From Planctomycetota bacterium (GTDB taxonomy: Bacteria; Planctomycetota; UBA1135; GCA-002686595): a DNA stretch of 64,000 nucleotides. Below are positions 57,060-64,000 of the stretch, in pieces; position 1 is the first letter of the stretch; each line of letters starts with the position of its first letter. Location: NCBI GenBank assembly GCA_002686945.1, contig NYYZ01000002.1:12010-76009 (forward strand), written 5' to 3'. A model generated the notes under the pieces. That model worked only from the letters and a program-made list of their open reading frames with translations. It searched no databases and had not been told where the DNA came from. Position numbers and translations under genes: made by a program.

Positions 57060-59645
57060 GTGACCCAGTCCTACGATCCCAAGAGCTTCGAAGCCAGCTG
57101 GCAGGCCCATTGGCTGGAGCACAAGACGTTCCGAGCCCATGGCCCCGGGGACACGGACTTTGATGCCTCCAAGTCCAAATACTATGTGCTCGACATGTTT
57201 CCCTATCCTTCAGGGGCGGGACTGCATGTGGGCCATCCCATCGGGTACATCGGTACGGATATCATCGCTCGTAAGAAACGCATGCAGGGGTTCAACGTGC
57301 TGCACCCCATGGGCTACGACGCCTTCGGTCTGCCAGCCGAGCAATATGCGATCCAGACCGGTAAGCACCCCTCGGTAACCACCGAGAACAACATCGCCAC
57401 CTTCCGGGCCCAGATGCAGAACATTGGGCTTAGTTATGACTGGGATCGGGAGTTTGCCACTTGTACGCCGGACTACTACAGATGGACTCAGTGGATTTTT
57501 GCGCGGCTCTATGATCGCGGTCTGGCCTATCAGACCGAGGTCCCCGTTTGGTGGTGCGAGAATCTCAAGACCGTTCTCTCCAATGAGGAAGTGATCAATG
57601 GCCGTTCCGAGAGAGGCGATCACCTGTGCATTCGCCGTCCCCTGCGCCAGTGGATGCTCAAGATCACTGCCTACGCGGACCGCCTGATTGAGGACCTGGA
57701 ATTGGTCGACTGGCCGGCTTCGGTCAAGACCATGCAGACTGAGTGGATCGGTCGCTCCGAAGGAGCCGAGATTGATTTTCAGGTTGCGGGGCATGATGCC
57801 AAGATCCGTGTCTTCACCACGCGCCCGGACACTCTTTATGGGGCGACATTCATGGTGCTTGCGCCCGAGCATCCCCTGGTTGATCAGATCACGAGCCAGG
57901 AGCAGCGTGAAGAGGTCAAGACTTATCGCGAAGCTGCCGCTTCCAAGTCCGAACTCGACCGTACGGATCTGGCCAAGGGGAAAACCGGGGTGTCCACCGG
58001 GGCTTTTGGCCTGAACCCCCTGCTTGATCCACTGGACCCCGCCGCGCGCATTGCGATCCATGTGGCGGACTATGTGCTGATGGGATACGGCACCGGGGCG
58101 ATCATGTGTGTGCCCGCTCACGATGAGCGCGACCACGAGTACGCCCTGCGCTTTGACCTGCCGATTTTGCCGGTGGTAGCGCCCAGGGATGGCGCTCAGC
58201 CCGAAGGTTGTTGGGGGGGAGAAGGGTTGGCAATCAACTCGCCGCTCTGGGATGGGTTGGCCACGACTGAGGCCAAACAGAAGGCCATTCAAGAGTTGCA
58301 GCAGCGCTCACTGGGTCAGCCAAAGGTGACCTATCGTCTGCGGGACTGGCTCTTCAGCCGTCAGAGGTACTGGGGTGAGCCCTTCCCCGTGCTGCACTGC
58401 GAAGACGGTACTCACAAGCGCGTGGCGGATGAGGATCTGCCTGTGGAGTTGCCGGACATGGACGACTTTGCGCCCAGTGAAGACGGCCGCCCGCCCCTTT
58501 CCAAGGTCCCCTCCTGGGTGGAGGTCACGGACCCTGTGACCGGCGAGAAATACCTGCGCGACACGGACACAATGCCCGGTTGGGCAGGATCTTGCTGGTA
58601 CTACTTGCGCTTCATGGATCCGCATAACTCAGATGCCTTTGCATCCAAGGAGGCCCTGGATTATTGGGGCAATGTGGATCTCTATGTGGGGGGTACTGAG
58701 CATGCGGTGCTGCACCTGTTGTACGCGCGGTTCTGGCACAAGGTATTGTTTGACGAGGGATTGGTTCCCACAGCCGAGCCTTTTCAGCGCCTCTTCAACC
58801 AGGGCATGTTGCAGGCTTTTGCCTACAAGGATCCCGGTGGCCGCCTGGTGTCTTCGGATGAGGTCACTGTTGACGGGAGTGAGGCCAGGTTGACTGCCGA
58901 TGGTACGCCTCTGGAGCAGGTCGTGGCCAAGATGAGCAAGTCTCTCAAGAACGTGGTCAACCCTGACGCGGTCTGCGCAGAGTATGGCGTAGATACCTTC
59001 AGGCTCTACGAGATGTTCATGGGGCCCCTGGCAGAGTCCAAGCCCTGGAATCCGCGTGACGTGCCCGGTGCCCGTCGATTCCTGGAGCGGCTCTGGCGCT
59101 TGTTCGTGGACCAGGAAGGGGACTCGCCCATTAGGGAGGATCTCTTGCAGGCCAGCGAAGGTGAACTTGTGGGCGAAGCCCTGGAAATCGAGCGTGCTTG
59201 GAACCCTTGCCTCGTGCGTATCAACGACAGCTTTGAGAACTTCAACTTCAACACCGCTGTGGCTGCGCTGATGGAGTGGCTCAACACCGCCACCAAGAAC
59301 CGTGCTGGTTTCCGCCGGGATCAAGCGCAGCGTGTGGTTTGCGCATTGGCGCCTTTTGCGCCGCACCTGGCCGAAGAACTCTGGCAGCGCCTGGGCCACA
59401 AGGCTGGGACCGTGAGCTTTGCCCCCTGGCCCGATGTGGACGAGAGGTACCTTGGCAGTGATACATTTGAGTTGGCCGTGCAGGTGATGGGCAAGTTGCG
59501 TGGGCGCATCGATGCTCCCCGCTCAGCCAGCAAAGACGACTTGGAAGCTCTCGCCAGGCAGGCTGTGGCTGATCGCCTTGAGGGCAGCACCGTGCGCAAG
59601 GTGATCGTCGTCCCTGGGCGTCTGGTGAACTTTGTGGTCAGCTGA
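57060..59645 (+). CDS. leuS: Leucyl-tRNA synthetase
   Basis: Class I synthetase that charges tRNA-Leu, with an editing (CP1) domain. The 861 residues have the HIGH equivalent HVGH at 56-59 within MFPYPSGAGLHVGHPIGY, LHPMGYDAFGLPAEQYA, the editing-site threonine-rich VFTTRPDTLYGATFMVLAPEH, the GTGAIMCVPAHDERD loop, the leucine-specific GWAGSCWYYLRFMDP, KMSKS at 624-628 in VAKMSKSLKNVVNPD, and a C-terminal domain ending in VRKVIVVPGRLVNFVV. The start is a GTG at 57060 matching the family N-terminus; no Shine-Dalgarno. Length is canonical. Confidence 0.97.
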   Translation: MTQSYDPKSFEASWQAHWLEHKTFRAHGPGDTDFDASKSKYYVLDMFPYPSGAGLHVGHPIGYIGTDIIARKKRMQGFNVLHPMGYDAFGLPAEQYAIQTGKHPSVTTENNIATFRAQMQNIGLSYDWDREFATCTPDYYRWTQWIFARLYDRGLAYQTEVPVWWCENLKTVLSNEEVINGRSERGDHLCIRRPLRQWMLKITAYADRLIEDLELVDWPASVKTMQTEWIGRSEGAEIDFQVAGHDAKIRVFTTRPDTLYGATFMVLAPEHPLVDQITSQEQREEVKTYREAAASKSELDRTDLAKGKTGVSTGAFGLNPLLDPLDPAARIAIHVADYVLMGYGTGAIMCVPAHDERDHEYALRFDLPILPVVAPRDGAQPEGCWGGEGLAINSPLWDGLATTEAKQKAIQELQQRSLGQPKVTYRLRDWLFSRQRYWGEPFPVLHCEDGTHKRVADEDLPVELPDMDDFAPSEDGRPPLSKVPSWVEVTDPVTGEKYLRDTDTMPGWAGSCWYYLRFMDPHNSDAFASKEALDYWGNVDLYVGGTEHAVLHLLYARFWHKVLFDEGLVPTAEPFQRLFNQGMLQAFAYKDPGGRLVSSDEVTVDGSEARLTADGTPLEQVVAKMSKSLKNVVNPDAVCAEYGVDTFRLYEMFMGPLAESKPWNPRDVPGARRFLERLWRLFVDQEGDSPIREDLLQASEGELVGEALEIERAWNPCLVRINDSFENFNFNTAVAALMEWLNTATKNRAGFRRDQAQRVVCALAPFAPHLAEELWQRLGHKAGTVSFAPWPDVDERYLGSDTFELAVQVMGKLRGRIDAPRSASKDDLEALARQAVADRLEGSTVRKVIVVPGRLVNFVVS

Positions 59646-59794
59646 TGGCGTCGGCCGCTTGGACAAGTCTCCTCGGCTTCTGCAGGAAGGATTCAGCATG
59701 GCTTTGCGTGAGGGCGCCGGTTGCGCTAGGCTTGGCCGTCCTGCTTGGGGCCGTCAAGTCCCTGAGCATCTTCGACTCATTCCTTTTTAGTTAG
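59645..59794 (+). CDS. Possible 49-residue single-pass membrane protein
   Basis: An ATG shares its A with the leuS stop (TGATG) and opens a 49-codon frame that ends 4 bases before the TldE-like gene. Residues 22-43 (VRAPVALGLAVLLGAVKSL) form a plausible membrane helix after a short basic N-terminal part with two cysteines. No family is recognised. The tight packing (overlap with leuS, 4-base gap to the next gene) supports a real coupled gene, but the length is too short for coding statistics by eye. It could instead be an untranslated spacer carrying the tldE promoter. Confidence 0.4.
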   Translation: MASAAWTSLLGFCRKDSAWLCVRAPVALGLAVLLGAVKSLSIFDSFLFS

Positions 59795-59798
59795 CTCA

Positions 59799-61163
59799 AT
59801 GACTTTGCTGAGTGCCGATCATGCCCTTGAAGTCTGTCAGGCCCTGGTTGATGCCAGTCCTGCTGACGAGACCGAAGTGACCTTGCAATCGGAAGAGGAC
59901 CGCTTCGCGCGATTTTCTCCCGAGGGTCCAAGTCAGAATGCGGATCGCGAGCGTCATTGGCTTTCGATTCGTGCGCGCCTGCACACGGAGGCTGGATGGA
60001 AAGAAGCTCGCGCCACGGTGGGTACACTGGATGAGGATGATGCCCGTGCCGCCCTGGGCCGTGCGATGGCCCTTGCTGGCGCAGCAGCTCCCGATCCTGA
60101 TCGCTTGCCCCTCGCGGGGGCTGTGGAGATTCCCGGTAGCGCGCCCCATCGACCTACCCAGGACCACAGCTTCCGGGAGAAGGCTGAGTGGATCGAGGCT
60201 GCCATGAGTCGTTGTGCCCAGGCGGAATTGGCCCCTGCGGGGTTGGCTCGCACCACGGTCTATACAAGAACCCTGATCAATAGCGCTGGTCGTGTGGCGG
60301 AAGGTGCTCTCAGTCGCGCCCACTTTTCGCTGACCGCTTCTCCAACTGACGGTTCCGGGGATGCGGGTGTGGCCGAGCAGACTCACTGTGATGTGACCCG
60401 TATCGATGTGGATGAAGTCATCAGCCGGGCGGTGGACAGGGGCACACGCGGTCGTAACCCCAAACCGATTCCTGCCCAGGAGTACACAGTTGTATTGGAG
60501 CCCCTGGCGGTTTCTTCCTTGATGTTGTTCCTTAGCTATGTGGGCTTGGGTGCTGAGGAGTTGCACCTCAAGGCCTCACCCCTGGTGGGCCGCATCGGTG
60601 AGCGTATTTTTCCCGAGGACCTGCAGTTGTATGATGACGCGGGCCATGTGGATCATCCAGGGTGGCGTTTCGATGGAGAGGGGACACCTCGCTCTCGGGT
60701 TGCTCTGATAAGTGACGGAGCATTTGGCCTGCCGGTGACTGATGCTCGCTGGGCGCGCACTCTCGACCTGCCGGACACTGGTCATTCGGCGCCCCAGCCG
60801 AATTCCAAGGGGCCGGCGCCGGAGAATCTTGTCTTGGCGGCGGGCAATGAGAGTATGGAGCAACTCATAAGCGGCGTGGACAACGGCCTTCTGATCAGTC
60901 AATTCCACTACACCAACCTGATGGAGCCTCGTGACATGATTTTGACGGGCATGACGCGGGGGGGGACGTTCCAGATCCAGGGTGGGAAGGTGACGGACTC
61001 TGTCTGCAACCTGCGTTTCACTCAGTCTCTGGTGGAGGCTTTGAAGCAGGTGACGGGAATCGGCAGGCGACAGGAGATCGTTGGCGCCCTCTTTGACGGA
61101 GAAATTGTCTGCCCGGCCCTGCGACTGGACGGTTTTCGATTCACCTCAACTACGGAAATCTAG
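59799..61163 (+). CDS. tldE: TldE/PmbA-like metalloprotease subunit
   Basis: A 454-residue member of the TldD/PmbA family, of the TldE type without the HExxxH metal site. Family features are EVTLQSEEDRFARFSPEG near the start, KPIPAQEYTVVLEPLAVSSLMLFLSYVGLGAEE, SPLVGRIGERIFPEDLQLYDD and GNESMEQLISGVDNGLLISQFHYTNLMEPRDMILTGMTRGG near the C-terminus. TldE pairs with TldD in a heterodimer that degrades unfolded or small peptides and matures some RiPPs such as microcin B17. Followed 13 bases later by tldD. TAGTTA at 59788 may be a promoter element (weak). Confidence 0.88.
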   Translation: MTLLSADHALEVCQALVDASPADETEVTLQSEEDRFARFSPEGPSQNADRERHWLSIRARLHTEAGWKEARATVGTLDEDDARAALGRAMALAGAAAPDPDRLPLAGAVEIPGSAPHRPTQDHSFREKAEWIEAAMSRCAQAELAPAGLARTTVYTRTLINSAGRVAEGALSRAHFSLTASPTDGSGDAGVAEQTHCDVTRIDVDEVISRAVDRGTRGRNPKPIPAQEYTVVLEPLAVSSLMLFLSYVGLGAEELHLKASPLVGRIGERIFPEDLQLYDDAGHVDHPGWRFDGEGTPRSRVALISDGAFGLPVTDARWARTLDLPDTGHSAPQPNSKGPAPENLVLAAGNESMEQLISGVDNGLLISQFHYTNLMEPRDMILTGMTRGGTFQIQGGKVTDSVCNLRFTQSLVEALKQVTGIGRRQEIVGALFDGEIVCPALRLDGFRFTSTTEI

Positions 61164-61176
61164 GGAGCTTCCTGAC

Positions 61177-62628
61177 ATGCAAGCAGTAGCACAGTTGGCG
61201 GTGGACGAGGCCCTGCGGGCGGGCGCGGATTACGCGGATGCGAGAGTTCAGCGCTTGTCGCTGGAAGAACTCGCCATGCGCGATGGTTCCCTGGTGGGCG
61301 CTGACGCGCCTGAGAGCTTTGGCCTGGGGGTTCGGGTGCTCAAAAATGGCGCCTGGGGGTTTGCCGCAGCTCCTGGCAATCACAAGGACCTGGCTGATGT
61401 GGCCCCTGGACTCGCGCGTCGTTCGGTGAAGGCCGCACGTGACCTGGGCCGCTTGCGCAGGACGCCGGTAGAACTCGTCCCTCAGGAAGGTCAGGTGGGT
61501 GAGTGGTATACGCCGGTTGAGGAGGACCCCTTTCAGGTTTCTCTCGAAGAGAAACTTGGGCTCATGCGTCAGGCGGATGAATCCATGCGCGGAAGGGACG
61601 AGATCGTTTCCCGTGTGGTCAATCTGTCCCTGAGGCGGGAAGAGCAGTGGCAGGCGAGCAGCGATGGAGCCCGGCTGCATCAGGTCCTGGTGCGAACGGG
61701 CGCCGGACTCGCTGCCAAGGCCAGCGCTCACGGAGTGGTGGAACGGCGTTCTTATCCCGCTTCTTTTTCTGGGAACCAGATTTCTGGGGGGTTCGAGGTG
61801 GTGCGCGCCATGGACCTGCCTGGGAACGGCGGTCGCATGCGGGATGAGGCGGCGGATCTGTGTTCCGCGCCTCTCTGTCCCGAGGGCGTGCGTACTTTGA
61901 TCTTGGGAGGCAGCCAGCTGTGTTTGCAGATTCACGAGTCCGTGGGGCATCCCACCGAACTGGACCGGGTGCTGGGTCATGAGATGGACTTGGCGGGAGC
62001 TTCCTTCGCTACCCGCAATCACCTGAGGACCTTGGACTATGGCTCAAGCTGCGTGAACTTGCAGGCTGATTCAACCCTAGCGGGTGGTTTGGATACCCGT
62101 GGCTGGGACGATGATTGTGTGCCCAGTGGTTCCTGGCCCATTGTGCAGGCGGGGGTTTTCAAGGGGTACCAAACCAACCGTGAAGTTGCTTCAGCGGTGG
62201 ACGAAGACAAGAGCCGCGGTTGCTCCCGTGCCGAAAGCTGGTACGATCCGCCCATCGTGCGCATTACCAACCTGAGCCTGCAGCCTGGGAACATGAGCTT
62301 CGATGACATGCTGGCGGACACCGAAGACGGGGCGATCTTCGCGGACAGTGTGCGAACATGGTCCATCGATCAGCGCAGGGTCAACTTCCAGTTCACTTGC
62401 GAGGTGGCGCGCGAGATTCAAGGAGGCCGTTTGGGCCGTCTGCTCAGACGCCCCACCTATCAGGGGAATACGACATCCTTCTGGGGTTCTTGCGACGCCA
62501 TCTGCTCGCCTGAGCACTTTCACCTCTGGGGTATCGCAACCTGCGGAAAGGGCAATCCCATGCAGGTAGCTGAGATGACCCACGGGGCTGCCCCCTCCCG
62601 TTTCCGGGAAATTCAGTTCATTCAGTGA
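61177..62628 (+). CDS. tldD: TldD-like metalloprotease subunit
   Basis: A 483-residue catalytic partner of TldE. The zinc site is HESVGHPTELDR at about 252-263 (HExxxH pattern). The N-terminal ADYADARVQRLSLEELAMRDGSLVG and SFGLGVRVLKNGAWGFAA are typical, as are the later GWDDDCVPSGSWPIVQAGVFKGYQTNREVASAVDEDKSRGCSRAESW and C-terminal GKGNPMQVAEMTHGAAPSRFREI. The start is the ATG at 61177, 9 bases after GGGAG. No RiPP precursor is recognisable next to it. A role in general peptide turnover is more likely. Confidence 0.92.
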   Translation: MQAVAQLAVDEALRAGADYADARVQRLSLEELAMRDGSLVGADAPESFGLGVRVLKNGAWGFAAAPGNHKDLADVAPGLARRSVKAARDLGRLRRTPVELVPQEGQVGEWYTPVEEDPFQVSLEEKLGLMRQADESMRGRDEIVSRVVNLSLRREEQWQASSDGARLHQVLVRTGAGLAAKASAHGVVERRSYPASFSGNQISGGFEVVRAMDLPGNGGRMRDEAADLCSAPLCPEGVRTLILGGSQLCLQIHESVGHPTELDRVLGHEMDLAGASFATRNHLRTLDYGSSCVNLQADSTLAGGLDTRGWDDDCVPSGSWPIVQAGVFKGYQTNREVASAVDEDKSRGCSRAESWYDPPIVRITNLSLQPGNMSFDDMLADTEDGAIFADSVRTWSIDQRRVNFQFTCEVAREIQGGRLGRLLRRPTYQGNTTSFWGSCDAICSPEHFHLWGIATCGKGNPMQVAEMTHGAAPSRFREIQFIQ

Positions 62629-62720
62629 TCCATACTGAGATCTGGTGGCTGGCGCAAAATGGGGCAGTCATGCACACTAGGGGGGCCTGGAGAGGGTACC
62701 TCGCTCGCTCTTGTGTCAAA

Positions 62721-64000
62721 ATGTCTGCCCCAGCCTGCCCAAGTCTTGGACGTTCTGTCTTGTACCTGATTGCCTTCTCGGTTCTTCCGAGTCTGGCCGC
62801 CGCTTTTCAAGGTACACCAACAGTAGCGTTTGCTCCGTCTCTTCCCACCACTCTTGTCGAGGGTGGGCTGGGGGTCGACCTGTTCGTGGAACTGTCTGCT
62901 GTTCAATCAGCCGATGTAATCGTTCCTTTCGAATTGTCCGGGAGCGCTTCGGCAGGCCCTGACTATGTTTCCACCCCAGCCAGTCCTCTGGTGATTCCTG
63001 CCGGAAGTGCCAGCGCGAGTTTGAATCTGGTTGCTTTGGTAGATGGACTATATGAAGGAGACGAAATACTAGATGTCACCCTCTTGACTCCCATTGGAGC
63101 AGACTTGGGTTCCCCTGCTGCGCACTCTCTTCTCTTGCAGGATTCGGATTCAGCGCCGCTGCTGTTCTTTGAAGAACCAAGAGCGCTCGTTCTTGAAAAC
63201 CAAGGTATTGTCATGGTGCGGGTGAAACTCAGTGCGGCCTCGGCTCTGCCAGTTGTGTTCAGCGGACTCGTGGGGGGCACCGCGACCGCCGGTGTTGACT
63301 ACAACGCCCCGGCTGGGCCATTTCAAATTGATCCGGGCTTGCTGGTCTACGATGTTCAGGTTGATCTTCTGGATGATGGCGAGGTGGAGGGCACGGAGGT
63401 CCTGCGCCTTGAGTTGAGTCCTGCTTTGATGAGTGGCGCTACCATGGGTTCTCCCTGGGTGCACCGCATGCGCATCAGGGATGACGAATCCACCCGGTCC
63501 AGCGCTACGCCCATGGGCCTGCAGGCGGTACCAAACATGGTGGTGTTGTCACAGACCCGGGCTGGCGAGACTTCAGCACCTCAGACTGTTTCAATCATCA
63601 ACACGGGCCTCACCTCTCGCACGGTGCTTGATCTTGAACTGGGCGGCATGCGACCCGAACAGTTCGACGCCATACTTGTTGCCGGTCCGGGACCTCACAT
63701 CCTGGCTCCCGGGGAATCCACCGAGGTTTCTATCTGGTCCAGCCCAGACACATCTGGGCATCATGGCGCCTTGCTCAGGGTGATCCAATCGCCAGTGGGT
63801 GATCCCCAAACCCTGATCCGCATCGATGGTCTGGCCCTGGGTCCATTGGGAGAAGATATCTTGGTCTGTGCGGGCCGTTTTCCCGTGATCACTGCGGCCG
63901 GGCTTGAATTTGCGCCTGAATTTGGCTCGGCAGGCACGGGCAGTCAGAGTTCCCACACAGATCCTATTATTGGCAGCGAGGATGATGCTCTCTATCAGGA
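62721..64000 (+). CDS. Secreted Calx-beta / malectin-like protein (3' truncated)
   Basis: The frame is open from the ATG at 62721 to the window end, 426 codons. Residues 1-33 are a Sec signal peptide (VLYLIAFSVLPSLAAA). Two Calx-beta domains follow: about 40-140 (LVEGGLGVDLFVELS, GSASAGPDYV, DGLYEGDEILDVTLL) and about 150-255 (VLENQGIVMVRVKLS, GGTATAGVDYN, DDGEVEGTEVLRLEL). The first holds canonical acidic calcium residues. Residues 275-375 form an Ig-like domain. From about 380 a malectin-like domain starts (ILVCAGRFPVITAAGLEFAPEFG, IIGSEDDALYQ). It is probably a large surface or secreted adhesin, or a carbohydrate-binding protein; the end is unseen. Confidence 0.85.
   Translation, partial: MSAPACPSLGRSVLYLIAFSVLPSLAAAFQGTPTVAFAPSLPTTLVEGGLGVDLFVELSAVQSADVIVPFELSGSASAGPDYVSTPASPLVIPAGSASASLNLVALVDGLYEGDEILDVTLLTPIGADLGSPAAHSLLLQDSDSAPLLFFEEPRALVLENQGIVMVRVKLSAASALPVVFSGLVGGTATAGVDYNAPAGPFQIDPGLLVYDVQVDLLDDGEVEGTEVLRLELSPALMSGATMGSPWVHRMRIRDDESTRSSATPMGLQAVPNMVVLSQTRAGETSAPQTVSIINTGLTSRTVLDLELGGMRPEQFDAILVAGPGPHILAPGESTEVSIWSSPDTSGHHGALLRVIQSPVGDPQTLIRIDGLALGPLGEDILVCAGRFPVITAAGLEFAPEFGSAGTGSQSSHTDPIIGSEDDALYQ

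Noticed and set aside
59799-62628. TldDE pair as part of a RiPP (peptide natural product) cluster
   Set aside because: No precursor peptide, cyclodehydratase or transporter was found around it. TldDE is widespread as a housekeeping protease.

Overview
The window is a GC-rich, gene-dense bacterial chromosome segment with no sign of phage, plasmid, insertion sequence, CRISPR or other accessory DNA. It encodes lipobox lipoproteins, a LolC/LolD lipoprotein-release ABC pair and a heptosyltransferase-family enzyme, so the organism is very probably a diderm (Gram-negative). FHA-Ser/Thr kinase, DUF4388/PATAN, Calx-beta/malectin, TMTC-like and E1-like proteins with a known type of C-terminal extension all fit Planctomycetota best. 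That is a guess from gene content. Myxococcota-like or other deep lineages are not excluded.

Layout. 1-4024: end of an unknown gene, a metallo-beta-lactamase lipoprotein, and the xylose pair xylA-xylB. 4029-10213: a flippase-like membrane protein, an NhaC antiporter with an extra N-terminal domain, asnS and two hypotheticals. 10254-15458: a leftward operon of tail-anchored zinc ribbon, E1-like ThiF/MoeB enzyme, MocA-like nucleotidyltransferase and a 1049-residue DUF4388/PEGA protein. 15672-22824: a coiled-coil protein, tRNA-His, then leftward tilS, yggS, FHA-kinase, a degenerate purine nucleoside phosphorylase homologue and purN, the last four tightly coupled. 23031-27123: gap, pgk, rpe and accD (lower glycolysis, pentose phosphate, fatty acid synthesis). 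27273-30748: a secreted EF-hand/lysine-repeat protein, a methyltransferase and a 2OG-oxygenase-like protein. 30766-37678: FAD dehydrogenase, panB, S1-domain protein, SDR, amidohydrolase, OsmC. 37675-46873: a likely envelope-glycan block (cytochrome c, TMTC-like TPR membrane protein, two zinc-ribbon methyltransferases, GT9, GT39-like protein, lipoprotein). 46972-52934: xseB-ispA-dxs-nadK (isoprenoid precursors and NADP) then a Na/phosphate symporter with a PhoU-type regulator. 52965-59794: lolD, lolC, lysS, tRNA-Ala, leuS and a possible 49-residue membrane protein. 59799-62628: a TldE/TldD protease-like pair. 62721-64000: start of a secreted Calx-beta/malectin protein.

The strongest non-gene signal is regulatory. 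In about eleven genes a TAnnnT hexamer ends exactly 6-8 bases before the start codon, which predicts leaderless mRNAs. In several cases it selects the same start codon that protein-family alignment would choose. A second class (gap, asnS, leuS) has a TATTCT box and a leader of roughly 50-140 bases. Genes inside operons use ATGA-type overlaps and occasional Shine-Dalgarno sequences instead. All family assignments rest on recognising motifs by eye; no database search was run.
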